A stretch of DNA of 64,000 bases, taken from positions 32,000 to 95,999 of the forward strand of contig CAIYVZ010000055.1 in assembly GCA_903929755.1 (NCBI GenBank), in the 5' to 3' direction. Source of the stretch: an uncultured Acidobacteriia bacterium (GTDB lineage: Bacteria; Acidobacteriota; Terriglobia; Bryobacterales; Bryobacteraceae). Under the pieces are notes generated by a model. That model was not told where the DNA came from, ran no database searches, and saw nothing but the letters and a program-made list of their open reading frames with translations. A program made the position numbers and the translations under genes. Below, piece by piece: positions 44,622 through 52,477 of this stretch. Within the stretch, counting starts at the first letter, position 1. Every line of letters begins with the position of its first letter.

Positions 44622-46568
44622 TTACTCCGGCAGCCCGAACGCAATCACATTCCCCCCGGCAATCGCCGCCACGTACTCTTTCCCGTCAAACATATACGCC
44701 ATCGGAGACGCTTTCCACAGCGTATTCGTCTCAAATCGCCACAACGGCTTCCCCGTCTTCGCATCCGCCGCCATCATCGCGCCGTTCTCTTCCCCGAAGA
44801 ACACCAGCCCCGTCGCCGTCGACAGCGTCCCGCCCCAACTCTGCGAAGCGCCCGGTTGATTCAGCTCCCAAACCACCTTCCCCGTCGAGATATCCATCGC
44901 CTTTAGATAATGTTCCCGAACCTCGCCCGGAGCCCCTCTCTGCACGCCCCCCAGGTACGTTTGTCCTGGAACCCAGGTCGCCTGATCCCGCTTCGTATAG
45001 ATACTGCAGCTCTCAAACGCATGAAAGTAAAACAGCCCCGTCCCCGGATTAAACGAAGGCGAATAGAAGTTCGTCGCCCCGTCCTGTGACGGGCAAACAA
45101 ATGTCCCCTCCACGCTCGGCTCCTGATTCGGAGCCTTTATCGGCCGCCCCTCCGCCGTCATCCCCGTCGCCCACGTCAGCTTCCGCACAAACTGCTTCAC
45201 CAGCAGAGCCTTGCCATTCGTCCGGTCCAAAACATAAAGGAACCCGTTCCGATTCGCCTGTACCAGCAGTTTCCGAGGCGCCCCCTGGAAATTGGCGTCC
45301 ACCAGCACCGGAGTCTCTGTCGCATCCCAATCCCACAAATCATGCGGCGTGAACTGGAAATACCACTTCAGCTTGCCCGTTTTCGCATCCAAAGCCACCA
45401 CGCAATCCGAGTAAAGGTTGTCCCCGCGCCGCTCGTCCCCGTTGTATTCCTTCGCCGGATTCCCAATCGGCCAATACACCGTATCCAGCTCCGGGTCATA
45501 CGTCCCGCTCAGCCATGTCGGAGCCCCGCCGTGCTCCCGATCCTTCCCCTGCCAGGTCTCCGCTCCCGGTTCCCCCGCCGCGGGAATCGTCCAGAACCGC
45601 CACGCTTCTTTGCCGGTATCAGCGTTGTAAGCGGCCACAAACCCGCGAGTCCCGTGCTCCCCGCCGCCAACCCCCGTCAGGATCAAATTCCCCACCGCCA
45701 CCGGAGCTCCCGTAGCAAAATAACTCTGCCGGAAATCCGCCGTCTCCGCATCCCAAACTTCCGCGCCCGTATACCGATTCAAAGCCACCAGGTGCGCATT
45801 GTCCGTAGCAATAAAAACCTTGTCCCCATACGACGCCACTCCGCGATTCGATCCCGCCCCCACATTCCCCGGAGTCGTCGGCCGCGACCACCGCCAAATC
45901 TGCCGCCCCGTCCCCGCATCCAGCGCCAGGCACTGATTCACCGACGTGACATACATAATGCCGCCCACCACCACCGGAGTCCCCTGCAGCCGCGTCGTAT
46001 TCGGAATATTGAACACCCACCGCGCTGACAGGTTCTTTACATTCGCCGGAGTAATCTGCGACATCGTCGTATACCGGTTCCCCCGCACATCGCCATTGAA
46101 CCCCGGCCAGTCCACGCTCCCGGTCGCTTCCCGATACTTGTCCTCAACCCGCCGCAGCAGATGGACCTTCCCGTCATCCGTCCGAACCTGCCGGTCCGTA
46201 AACCCCTGCGCCAGAGCGACGCCCTCCAGCTTCTTCCCGTCCGTCATCGTCAACGTAACCCGCTGGCTGGGCTTCGCCGTGCTTTTCGACTGCATCAACC
46301 GCAGATGCTTCGTCAGCACCGACAAATCCTCATCGCCAATCGAATTCCCCGGCATCCGCCCCGCCACCCCGGTCCGTATCAAAGTCCCCAGCTGCGAGTC
46401 ATTCCGCTGCGAGAGCCCGTTAAAGATGGAAGGCCCCATCTCACTCCCGTTCCCCTCCGCCCCATGGCACCGCCCGCACCGGTTCTCAAACGACCGCTGC
46501 CCGGCCGGAATATCCTGCCCGAAAGCCACCGCGGCAAAAGAAAGCACAACTACAACAAGAAGGCGCAT
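44622..46568 (-). CDS. PQQ-dependent alcohol dehydrogenase with N-terminal cytochrome c
   Basis: 648 residues from the ATG at 46568, directly before a signal peptide ([16 protein letters not shown]). Residues about 18-95 are a cytochrome c domain: CGRCH (31-35) and an axial Met in GRMPG. From about 140 an eight-bladed quinoprotein propeller follows: [45 protein letters not shown], and the active-site [10 protein letters not shown] with the catalytic Asp, then [16 protein letters not shown]. It resembles the methanol/ethanol dehydrogenase family. In other quinohaemoproteins the cytochrome is C-terminal, so the N-terminal placing is worth noting. It oxidises an alcohol in the periplasm; substrate unknown. 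Confidence 0.92.
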   Translation of the reverse strand: MRLLVVVVLSFAAVAFGQDIPAGQRSFENRCGRCHGAEGNGSEMGPSIFNGLSQRNDSQLGTLIRTGVAGRMPGNSIGDEDLSVLTKHLRLMQSKSTAKPSQRVTLTMTDGKKLEGVALAQGFTDRQVRTDDGKVHLLRRVEDKYREATGSVDWPGFNGDVRGNRYTTMSQITPANVKNLSARWVFNIPNTTRLQGTPVVVGGIMYVTSVNQCLALDAGTGRQIWRWSRPTTPGNVGAGSNRGVASYGDKVFIATDNAHLVALNRYTGAEVWDAETADFRQSYFATGAPVAVGNLILTGVGGGEHGTRGFVAAYNADTGKEAWRFWTIPAAGEPGAETWQGKDREHGGAPTWLSGTYDPELDTVYWPIGNPAKEYNGDERRGDNLYSDCVVALDAKTGKLKWYFQFTPHDLWDWDATETPVLVDANFQGAPRKLLVQANRNGFLYVLDRTNGKALLVKQFVRKLTWATGMTAEGRPIKAPNQEPSVEGTFVCPSQDGATNFYSPSFNPGTGLFYFHAFESCSIYTKRDQATWVPGQTYLGGVQRGAPGEVREHYLKAMDISTGKVVWELNQPGASQSWGGTLSTATGLVFFGEENGAMMAADAKTGKPLWRFETNTLWKASPMAYMFDGKEYVAAIAGGNVIAFGLPE

Positions 46569-46644
46569 GGAGCCTAACTTATCACCTGCAAGCCTTGGCC
46601 TGTTGCTCAGGGCCCGCAGCTCAAAAACAAATACAACAAAACCC

Positions 46645-46677
46645 TTGACTTCCCCCCCCCCCCCCCCGGTGTATATT
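46645..46677 (+). promoter_or_regulatory. Promoter with 16-C homopolymer as spacer
   Basis: TTGACT (46645-46650) and TATATT (46672-46677) both match five of six consensus bases. The 21-bp spacer between them is almost wholly a run of 16 C (46652-46667). A 17-bp spacer would be best, so loss of about four C would raise promoter strength. Start codon of the PEP-CTERM gene lies 66 bp downstream. Confidence 0.65.
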
Positions 46678-46743
46678 CGCCCTATGATCGGCGACGTGTG
46701 CTGTCCGCAAAAGCACCCGCCGTTCGCGAGGAGGATCGGTTTC

Positions 46744-47355
46744 GTGAAGTCTATTCGTTCTTTTCTGCTCAGCTCTCTCGCTTTTGCGATGGTTTCCTGC
46801 TGCACTCTCCAGGGTGCAAATCTCATACTGAACCCGGATTTCGCATCAGGAACTTCCGGCTGGACTTTCTCCGGCTCATCCGGACTCACCGGAGGCTTTC
46901 CTGCCTTCGGGCAGCAGGCCTATGTGAACTGTGTTCCCTGCGGAGATCCGGGCTACGCCGGTAGCGTCTCCCAAACCGTGGCTACGAATATCGGTGACTC
47001 ATATCTCGTCGAGTTTTTGCTTGCGTCTAACGGTTTTGAGTCATTTTCGTCCGGAGGCAGCCTAGCCGTTCGTTTTGCGGGAGATACCGGTCTTCTGGTC
47101 ACTACAACTCCATTTTCCAGCGCTAACTCACTCAGAGCCTTCTCGTTTGTGGTCACCGCCACGGATTCATCCGCAGATTTCTCAATGGTCAGTGCCGGGC
47201 TTGCTGGTGGGACATTCTTTCTGGACAACGTGTCGGTCACGAATATTACGGACACTCTGGCCCCGGAACCGGCAAGTTGGGTCCTCAGCGGCGCGGGCGG
47301 GTTGCTGGTCCTTGCTCTTCGGCGCTTTCGCGCTGGTAAATCAGAGACCCTTTAA
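46744..47355 (+). CDS. PEP-CTERM protein with N-terminal beta-sandwich domain
   Basis: 203 residues from the GTG at 46744, with AGGAGG 9 bp upstream; the open frame reaches further up but that part antisenses the dehydrogenase. Signal peptide ends near LQGA (about residue 25). The body begins ILNPDFASGTSGWTFSG, the standard opening of a galactose-binding-like/DUF642-type jelly roll, and ends with TFFLDNVSVTNI. C-terminal PEP-CTERM signal: APEPASWVL, a hydrophobic stretch (GGLLVLAL) and RRFRAGK. Probably a surface or matrix protein binding carbohydrate. Its promoter contains the poly-C tract, which suggests on/off or graded variation between cells. Confidence 0.85.
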   Translation: MKSIRSFLLSSLAFAMVSCCTLQGANLILNPDFASGTSGWTFSGSSGLTGGFPAFGQQAYVNCVPCGDPGYAGSVSQTVATNIGDSYLVEFLLASNGFESFSSGGSLAVRFAGDTGLLVTTTPFSSANSLRAFSFVVTATDSSADFSMVSAGLAGGTFFLDNVSVTNITDTLAPEPASWVLSGAGGLLVLALRRFRAGKSETL

Positions 47356-47366
47356 CTCTCTGCGAA

Positions 47367-47801
47367 TCAATCTGCAGCGTCGCCCAGATCCTTTGGGCGA
47401 CCTGCGGCCTGTTTGTTCCTGAGCAACTCAGTCCGGCCGATGTAGTGGACCGGCACGCCGTCGAAGTCGCCAGCAACCCTGCCCCGCCATACATCCTCGA
47501 ATGACACACCGCTTACCGAAGTCAGCAGGTCAATGCGAACCGGCGGATACCCCAACTGGATCACTGCACGCTCTGCCATCAGATCCTCCGCAGTGACCCC
47601 GAGGCTGCCAAAGCCAAACGCCACAAGTGCCGCGACGACACGCTCAGCGTTTGCCTGTTCCTGCCGAATAAGGATGTCAACGTCACCGGTGTATCTTGGG
47701 TAGCCATGAAAGGCCAACGCCAAAGCTCCCACCACCACGTACTCAACCCTGTTCGAGTTTAGTGATTCGAAGAACTCTTTCCAGTCTGGGTTCGGGAGCA
47801 T
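47367..47801 (-). CDS. Nucleotidyltransferase (MNT/DUF6036-like), possible TA component
   Basis: 144 residues. A minimal polymerase-beta-type nucleotidyltransferase: VEYVVVGALALAFHGYPRYTGDVDILI contains the Gly-rich helix and the two metal Asp residues D40 and D42. The rest (LGYPPVRIDLLTSVSGVSFEDVW, LLRNKQAAGRPKDLGD) is typical of AbiEii/DUF6036-like proteins, some of which act as toxins or antitoxins by adding nucleotides or AMP. It overlaps the small upstream gene by 59 bp in another frame, a strong sign of co-expression. Confidence 0.8.
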   Translation of the reverse strand: MLPNPDWKEFFESLNSNRVEYVVVGALALAFHGYPRYTGDVDILIRQEQANAERVVAALVAFGFGSLGVTAEDLMAERAVIQLGYPPVRIDLLTSVSGVSFEDVWRGRVAGDFDGVPVHYIGRTELLRNKQAAGRPKDLGDAAD

Positions 47802-47946
47802 TGGGGGGATACTTGTCGGCGTGATAGTGGCGATGCAGCGCGAAGAAGATCTGTAATCGCTCCTGCGGAGTCATCCGGGCGTAGTCGGCTACGTCCGCCG
47901 CATCCGCCTCTTCAAAACTCCGAAACTTGCGAACCACTTTCTCCAC
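47743..47946 (-). CDS. Small partner of the nucleotidyltransferase
   Basis: 67 residues from GTG 47946; a second GTG at 47937 has better spacing to AGAGGGG and may be the true start. The sequence (FRSFEEADAADVADYARMTPQERLQIFFALHRHY) is a short helical protein of the kind regularly found just before DUF6036-like nucleotidyltransferases, by analogy the antitoxin or regulator. The two genes overlap by 59 bp. A palindrome fills the 25-bp gap to the divergent ArsC-like gene. Confidence 0.65.
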   Translation of the reverse strand: MEKVVRKFRSFEEADAADVADYARMTPQERLQIFFALHRHYHADKYPPNAPEPRLERVLRITKLEQG

Positions 47947-47947
47947 C

Positions 47948-47971
47948 CCTCTATTTTACTCTGAATAGAGG
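47948..47971. promoter_or_regulatory. 8-bp inverted repeat filling the divergent gap
   Basis: CCTCTATT and AATAGAGG are separated by eight bases. The palindrome occupies nearly all of the 25 bp between the divergent starts at 47946 and 47972 and ends directly at the ATG of the ArsC-like gene. It may be the operator of the nucleotidyltransferase pair; its arms also supply AGAGG-type ribosome sites. Confidence 0.4.
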
Positions 47972-48322
47972 ATGGCTACAGTCCAGATGTTCGCCATCAA
48001 AAGCTCCCAGGCCGCCCGCGCAGCCGAGCGCTTCTTCAAAGAACGCCGCATCACCGTCCAGTACGTCGATCTCCAAAAGAAACCCATGGCCGCCGGAGAA
48101 ATCCGCCGCTTCATCGACAAGTACACCCTCCACGGCCTCCTCGACACCGACTCCAAACCCTACACCGACGAGGGTCTCAAGTACATGAAAATGTCCGACG
48201 CCCAGTGGCTCGACCGCATCGGCAAATACCCCCAGCTCCTCCGTCTCCCCCTCATCCGCGCTGGCAACAAAATCGCCATCGGCAAAGACGAAGAAGCCTG
48301 GAAAGCCCTCCTCACCGCCTGA
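47972..48322 (+). CDS. ArsC/Spx-like thioredoxin-fold protein without the catalytic Cys
   Basis: 116 residues matching the ArsC/Spx/YffB family in length and order: an opening strand and turn, FFKERRITVQYVDLQKKPMAAGEIRRFI, a central KYMKMSDAQWL-type helix, and YPQLLRLPLIRAGNKIAIGKDEEAW. In arsenate reductases the first loop holds a reactive Cys (NPxCxxSR); here it reads IKSSQAARAA (9-18), with Ser where Cys is expected. The protein is therefore unlikely to reduce arsenate and may be a binding or regulatory variant. Its ATG abuts the palindrome, so its mRNA may have almost no leader. Convergent with the FG-GAP gene without a gap. Confidence 0.85.
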   Translation: MATVQMFAIKSSQAARAAERFFKERRITVQYVDLQKKPMAAGEIRRFIDKYTLHGLLDTDSKPYTDEGLKYMKMSDAQWLDRIGKYPQLLRLPLIRAGNKIAIGKDEEAWKALLTA

Positions 48323-50251
48323 TCACCGCTTCTTCGGCGTATTCCAGAAAATAAACGTTCCCCGGTTCGTCGAAGTAATCACATCCACGGCCCCGTCTTT
48401 ATTCAGATCCACCGCCGTCACCGTCGATCCCACCCCGGACCGGTTATGGATCAATTCCGGCACGAACCGAGCCCCGCCCGGAGCCTTCGCATCCCGCACC
48501 GTCCGGAACCAATACAACACCGCATCCCCGTAAGGATCCGGGTCGTTATAGCTCTCGTTGTGCGCATAAACTCTCTTCCCCGCAACCAAATCCGGAATCC
48601 CGTCTCCGTCAATATCCGCCACCGTCACCCCATGCGGCTCTGAGAACGCCACCCCGCCCGCATTCTTCGCCGCAGTCGAATAATCGTCCACAATCACATG
48701 CTCCACAAACGAAATCGCCCCCGCCGCATCCCGCTTCTGCTCGTACCACGCCAGACCCCACCCATGGGCCTCCATCGACGTCACCACATCGTTCAACCCA
48801 TCCCCGTTCACGTCATAAACCCCCATCTCCCCGCCCCCCGGACTCGCCCCCGCTCTCGGCCACCGTCCCAGCGCTGCCGCGTGATACCGCCACGGTCCCG
48901 CCGCCGTCCCCTTCGCCGGTTGCTCCCACCACCCGTGCGGAGAAACAATATCCGCGCGCCCGTCGCCATTGATATCGCCCACCCCAACTCCGTGCTGCGC
49001 CGGAATCCCATACCCCGGCTCCGACACCACATGCACCACCCACGGAGCCGTCGGATTCTTCGGGTCCGGACTCGCCCAGTTCATCGTCCCCCCGCCCACA
49101 TACACCGCATCCGGCTTGCCATCTCCGTCCACATCCTTGAAAACATCCACCTCGGAAGACGCCTGCGGAATCACCACAAACCTGTCCCACCGCCGCTTCT
49201 CGCCCCGCGGATTCACGTACATCACAATCGGCCGCGACTCCGTCACCAGAACATCCGGCCACCCGTCCCCCGTGTAATCAAACGAGAAGTTCACCATAGC
49301 CGGCGTGTACTCCTTCGCCACATTCACCGGCTGCCCCAAATAGATCTCCCGCGACGTCTGGTAATCCGGTCCCAGATAAACAAACGGCCCCGCCACCACA
49401 TCCATCACGCCGTCATGGTTGATATCCGCTCCCGCCGCCGACCACCCGTAGTAGAAGTCATTAATCCTCTGCATCCGAAACCGGCTCCCCACTTTCTCGG
49501 AAGTCAGAACATGCTTCCCCAGGTCTTTCTCCTCAACCTGCTTGAAGTGAACCTCCCCCGTCCCCCCCACATACAAAGCCACAGGCCCCAAGCGCCCCGC
49601 CGCTTCCTCCGCGCGCCCACCAGCCACCCCGCCCTCCGGACCATCATTCACCCAGGTCCGCAGCAAATTCGTATCCAGGATGATCTCCAGCGCGTTCCAC
49701 TCCCCCGCACGATACGCATAGTTCGGCTCCTTGTAAGGAGACCCCGGCGGTAGACTCCTGTTCTGCACCCCGCCACCCCGGCCCCCGCGCCCACCCGCAG
49801 CCGCAGGCACCACCGGAGGTAAACTCTTCACCGTCCCCCCACCCGGCAGCAATTTTTCCCGGCTAACTTCCCGACCCGCCGAATCCAGCTTCACCGCATA
49901 GGCACCCGCGCTCTCGCCGCCCGTCAATTCAACGAACACGCCCTTCATGCCGTCCGCCGTCTTCTCCGCCCGCAGCAACACGCCCGTCCGGCACCCGTCC
50001 GTGCACCGGAACTGAGCCGCCAGTTGTACATCCTGCAACGCCTCATCCAGCACCAGCCAGCCGCCCGCAGCCGACTTCGGCCGTCCCACAATCTCGCCAT
50101 TCTCCGCCGTCCACGCAGCCTCGCCCACCTGGGCGAACGCCGCCAGCGACGATCCCGTGAACGTCCAGTCCGCCTTGAAATTCCGGTTTGCCCACACCAG
50201 AAACGCGCCCGCCAAAGCCAGCGCCGCCACACCCACAATCCGAGTTCTCAC
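48323..50251 (-). CDS. Secreted DUF1080-like plus FG-GAP/VCBS repeat protein
   Basis: 642 residues with an N-terminal signal anchor (IVGVAALALAGAFLVW). Residues about 28-220 look like a DUF1080 (3-keto-disaccharide hydrolase/concanavalin-like) domain: WTAENGEIVGRP, GVLLRAEKTADGMKGVFVEL, and EWNALEIILDTNLLRTWVND. From about 265 a seven-bladed FG-GAP/VCBS propeller follows, shown by Ca-binding Asp loops: DINHDGVMDVVAG, DYTGDGWPDVLV, DVDGDGKPDAVYV, DINGDGRADIVSP, DVNGDGLNDVV, DIDGDGIPDLVAG and DLNKDGAVDVITS. Binding of carbohydrate or cell-surface material is likely. DUF1080 ties in with the ThuA/3-keto-sugar theme elsewhere in the window. Confidence 0.85.
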   Translation of the reverse strand: MRTRIVGVAALALAGAFLVWANRNFKADWTFTGSSLAAFAQVGEAAWTAENGEIVGRPKSAAGGWLVLDEALQDVQLAAQFRCTDGCRTGVLLRAEKTADGMKGVFVELTGGESAGAYAVKLDSAGREVSREKLLPGGGTVKSLPPVVPAAAGGRGGRGGGVQNRSLPPGSPYKEPNYAYRAGEWNALEIILDTNLLRTWVNDGPEGGVAGGRAEEAAGRLGPVALYVGGTGEVHFKQVEEKDLGKHVLTSEKVGSRFRMQRINDFYYGWSAAGADINHDGVMDVVAGPFVYLGPDYQTSREIYLGQPVNVAKEYTPAMVNFSFDYTGDGWPDVLVTESRPIVMYVNPRGEKRRWDRFVVIPQASSEVDVFKDVDGDGKPDAVYVGGGTMNWASPDPKNPTAPWVVHVVSEPGYGIPAQHGVGVGDINGDGRADIVSPHGWWEQPAKGTAAGPWRYHAAALGRWPRAGASPGGGEMGVYDVNGDGLNDVVTSMEAHGWGLAWYEQKRDAAGAISFVEHVIVDDYSTAAKNAGGVAFSEPHGVTVADIDGDGIPDLVAGKRVYAHNESYNDPDPYGDAVLYWFRTVRDAKAPGGARFVPELIHNRSGVGSTVTAVDLNKDGAVDVITSTNRGTFIFWNTPKKR

Positions 50252-50311
50252 GGCACGAAACTATCACATTTCCGCGCCAACGACACGCGCCGAATAAAAT
50301 ACAGGAGGAAT

Positions 50312-51184
50312 ATGAAACTCTTACGTTACGGCAAGTCCGGCCAGGAAAAGCCCGGCATCCTCGACGCGGCAGGTCAGATCCGCGATCTCTCTGGTGTCAT
50401 CTCTGACATCGGTCCCGACACGGTCACCCCCGAAGGCCTCGCCAAACTGCGCGCCATCTCCCTCGATTCGCTGCCCGTCGTCGCCGGCAGCTATCGTTAT
50501 GGCACGCCCATCAAAGGCATCGGCAAGTTCATCGCCGTCGGCCTCAACTATTCGGACCACGCTGCGGAAAGCAACATGCCCATCCCCAGCGAGCCCATCC
50601 TCTTCACCAAGGCCACCACGTGCATCGTTGGCCCCAATGATCCCGTCTACATCCCGCGCGACTCCGCCAAGACCGACTGGGAAGTCGAACTCGGCGTCGT
50701 CATCGGCACCACCTGCCGCTACGTGGAGGAAACGAACGCCCTCAGCCACGTCGCCGGCTACGTTCTCATCAACGACGTCAGCGAACGCCACTTCCAGCTC
50801 GAACGCGGCTCCCAGTGGGATCGCGGCAAGGGTTGCGACACCTTCGGCCCCATCGGCCCCTGGCTCGTCACCTCCGATGAAGTGCCCGACGTCCAGGCCC
50901 TCGGTATGTGGCTCGACGTTGACGGCGTCCGCATGCAGACCGGCAACACCGGCACCATGATCTTCAACGTTGCCAACCTCGTCAGCTACATCAGCCGCTT
51001 CATCACCCTCCTGCCCGGCGACGTCATCACCACCGGCACGCCCCCCGGCGTCGGCTCCGGCAAAAAGCCCCAGATCTTCCTCAAGGGTGGCGAAGTCATC
51101 ACCCTCGGCATCGACGGCCTCGGAAGCCAGCGCCAGGACGTCCGCCCCTTCAAATCCGGCTTCTGGGAAACCTACCCCGAATAA
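50312..51184 (+). CDS. Fumarylacetoacetate hydrolase family protein
   Basis: 290 residues from the ATG at 50312, just behind AGGAGG. FAH-family fold: KFIAVGLNYSDHAAE, FTKATTCIVGPNDP, the metal-binding Glu/Glu/Asp set within TDWEVELGVVIG and YVLINDVSERHFQLER, DTFGPIGPWLVTSDEV, and GDVITTGTPPGVGSG. Members hydrolyse or decarboxylate small keto acids, for example acylpyruvates, 2-keto-3-deoxy-sugar acids or homoprotocatechuate products, using Mg2+. In this sugar-oriented neighbourhood a role in keto-deoxy-sugar acid breakdown is possible but unproven. A strong terminator follows. Confidence 0.93.
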   Translation: MKLLRYGKSGQEKPGILDAAGQIRDLSGVISDIGPDTVTPEGLAKLRAISLDSLPVVAGSYRYGTPIKGIGKFIAVGLNYSDHAAESNMPIPSEPILFTKATTCIVGPNDPVYIPRDSAKTDWEVELGVVIGTTCRYVEETNALSHVAGYVLINDVSERHFQLERGSQWDRGKGCDTFGPIGPWLVTSDEVPDVQALGMWLDVDGVRMQTGNTGTMIFNVANLVSYISRFITLLPGDVITTGTPPGVGSGKKPQIFLKGGEVITLGIDGLGSQRQDVRPFKSGFWETYPE

Positions 51185-51206
51185 GCACCATCCCCATCAC
51201 AGGACC

Positions 51207-51240
51207 GAAAAGGGCGAGGCCGCAAGGCTTCGCCCTTTTC
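51207..51240 (+). terminator. Rho-independent terminator after the FAH-family gene
   Basis: A 15-bp stem with one G-T pair (GAAAAGGGCGAGGCC with GGCTTCGCCCTTTTC) closes on a GCAA tetraloop and is followed by CTTTTTC. It starts 23 bp after the stop codon. Confidence 0.95.
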
Positions 51241-51263
51241 CTTTTTCGCCCTATACTGAAGTT

Positions 51264-51476
51264 ATGAGCGTCCATATAGCTGAGGCCACCGTCGATCCCC
51301 TCGGTCGGGTCGTGCTGGATCATCTGCCTTTTCGACCCGGCGATAAAGTCGATATTGTCGTGAGCCGCCATTCAGCCAGGGCATCGCAGGCAGCAGACCT
51401 CCGTGGCTCCGTTCTTCATTACGGTGACCCATTTCAGCCCGTAGCCACGGATGACTGGGATGCCAACAAATCTTGA
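51264..51476 (+). CDS. Antitoxin-like protein before a PIN gene
   Basis: 70 residues. The layout (ATVDPLGRVVLDHLPFRPGDKVDIVV followed by LRGSVLHYGDPFQPVATDDWD) is that of small AbrB/MazE-like antitoxins that precede PIN-domain toxins in many soil bacteria and cyanobacteria. It begins 24 bp after the terminator and its end overlaps the PIN frame by 4 bp. Intact, but its partner is truncated. Confidence 0.75.
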   Translation: MSVHIAEATVDPLGRVVLDHLPFRPGDKVDIVVSRHSARASQAADLRGSVLHYGDPFQPVATDDWDANKS

Positions 51477-51655
51477 TCCTGCTCGATACTCATATCTGGA
51501 TTTGGTGGGTATCCAGTCCGCAGCGGTTACAACAGCGCGACAATGCGCTTTTGGCTTCACCAATGCATCCCCTTGCGGTCAGCGTTCTCCGACCGCCAGG
51601 TTCGGTTCCATTTAAGCCGCACAGATCCCCCGGGCTATGTGGGGCGGATTGGTAA
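51473..51655 (+). pseudogene. Truncated PIN-domain toxin gene
   Basis: The first 39 codons from TTG 51473 match the start of a PIN toxin: MILLDTHIWIWWVSSPQRL with the first Asp, a helix, and PLAVSVL, where family members continue into a Trp-Glu motif. After about 51590 the sequence becomes non-homologous (RPPGSVPFKPH) and runs into three adjacent hairpins. The remaining acidic residues are gone, so no active toxin can be made. Confidence 0.75.
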
Positions 51656-51722
51656 TCCGCGGCCGATTGGCAATCGGCCTCTTCAAGGTTTGACCACACG
51701 CGAGGCGGGTTGCGAACCCGCC
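51644..51722. repeat. Three palindromic hairpin units with 3-nt loops
   Basis: GCGGATT-GGT-AATCCGC (51644-51660), GGCCGATT-GGC-AATCGGCC (51661-51679) and GGCGGGTT-GCG-AACCCGCC (51704-51722) share one design: a 7-8 bp perfect stem, GATT/GGTT before a three-base loop, and AATC/AACC after it. The first two abut. They resemble dispersed REP/MITE-like palindromes of soil bacteria and lie where the PIN gene is broken. Confidence 0.8.
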
Positions 51723-51805
51723 GCCGGATGTCATTCTGCCCTACCGTAAAGGTCTGTTTCCGGCATCGCCCCGAAAATGCACAAGCCTGCCCGGGGAAGG
51801 AAACT

Positions 51806-52378
51806 TCAATCGCCTTCCATCTCTCGCCGAAGCCACGATTTCGCCAGTTTCCAGTCACGGCTTACCGTCTCAACCGAGACACTCAGCACCTCTGCCGTCT
51901 CCTCCAGACTGAGGCCTGCAAAAAACCGCAACTCAATCACACGCGCTTTACGTGGATCCAGTTTCTCCAGCCCCTGAAGCGCATCGTCCAGTGCCACCAC
52001 ACCGGCATCCGGCTGCGCAGTTCCGTCCAGTGCCTCGTTCAGGTTGATCCGCGCCTGACCTGAGCCGCGCTTTTCTGTCGTCCGTGCTCGCGCCGCGTCC
52101 ACCAGGATCCTTCGCATGATCCGGGCCGAGACCGCGAAAAAATGTGTCCGGTCACTGAATTGGACTTCGTCCGCGTTCACCATTCGCAGGTACACTTCGT
52201 TGACCAGCGCAGAGGCCTGCAACGTGTTGTCGCCGGCACGCTCGGCCCGCATCCGGTTACGCGCCACCTTGTGCAGTTCCCGATAAACCAGCGGAGTCAG
52301 CCGGTCCAGGGCAGCGTGGTCCCCGTTGCCCCATGCCCGCAACAGCACCGTGACTTCTCCAGGTTGTTGCATTCCCAT
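51806..52378 (-). CDS. ECF sigma factor (TIGR02999/ECF subgroup of acidobacteria-planctomycetes)
   Basis: 190 residues. Region 2 includes LTPLVYRELHKVARNRMRAE and LVNEVYLRMVN, then HFFAVSARIMRRILVDAARAR; region 4 is LDPRKARVIELRFFAGLSLEETAEVLSVSVETVSRDWKLAKSWL, a helix-turn-helix that reads the -35 element. No anti-sigma gene is adjacent. In this sigma subgroup a Ser/Thr kinase commonly lies nearby and is thought to control it; here the kinase is two genes away on the other strand. The start is preceded by a short AT-rich region (ATCAAAAATATTTTTTCCC). Confidence 0.92.
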   Translation of the reverse strand: MGMQQPGEVTVLLRAWGNGDHAALDRLTPLVYRELHKVARNRMRAERAGDNTLQASALVNEVYLRMVNADEVQFSDRTHFFAVSARIMRRILVDAARARTTEKRGSGQARINLNEALDGTAQPDAGVVALDDALQGLEKLDPRKARVIELRFFAGLSLEETAEVLSVSVETVSRDWKLAKSWLRREMEGD

Positions 52379-52477
52379 AGTTCAGTCCGCAGAGCGTATT
52401 CTACGTGATCAAAAATATTTTTTCCCGATGTTGCAGTTTTTCGCGGCTCTCCCCGCTTAGCGGGCGAGGAAAACGCC

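Noticed and set aside
45946..46743. Upstream extension of the second PEP-CTERM gene frame
   Set aside because: It is antisense to the PQQ dehydrogenase and its promoter region; the GTG at 46744 begins a signal peptide behind AGGAGG.
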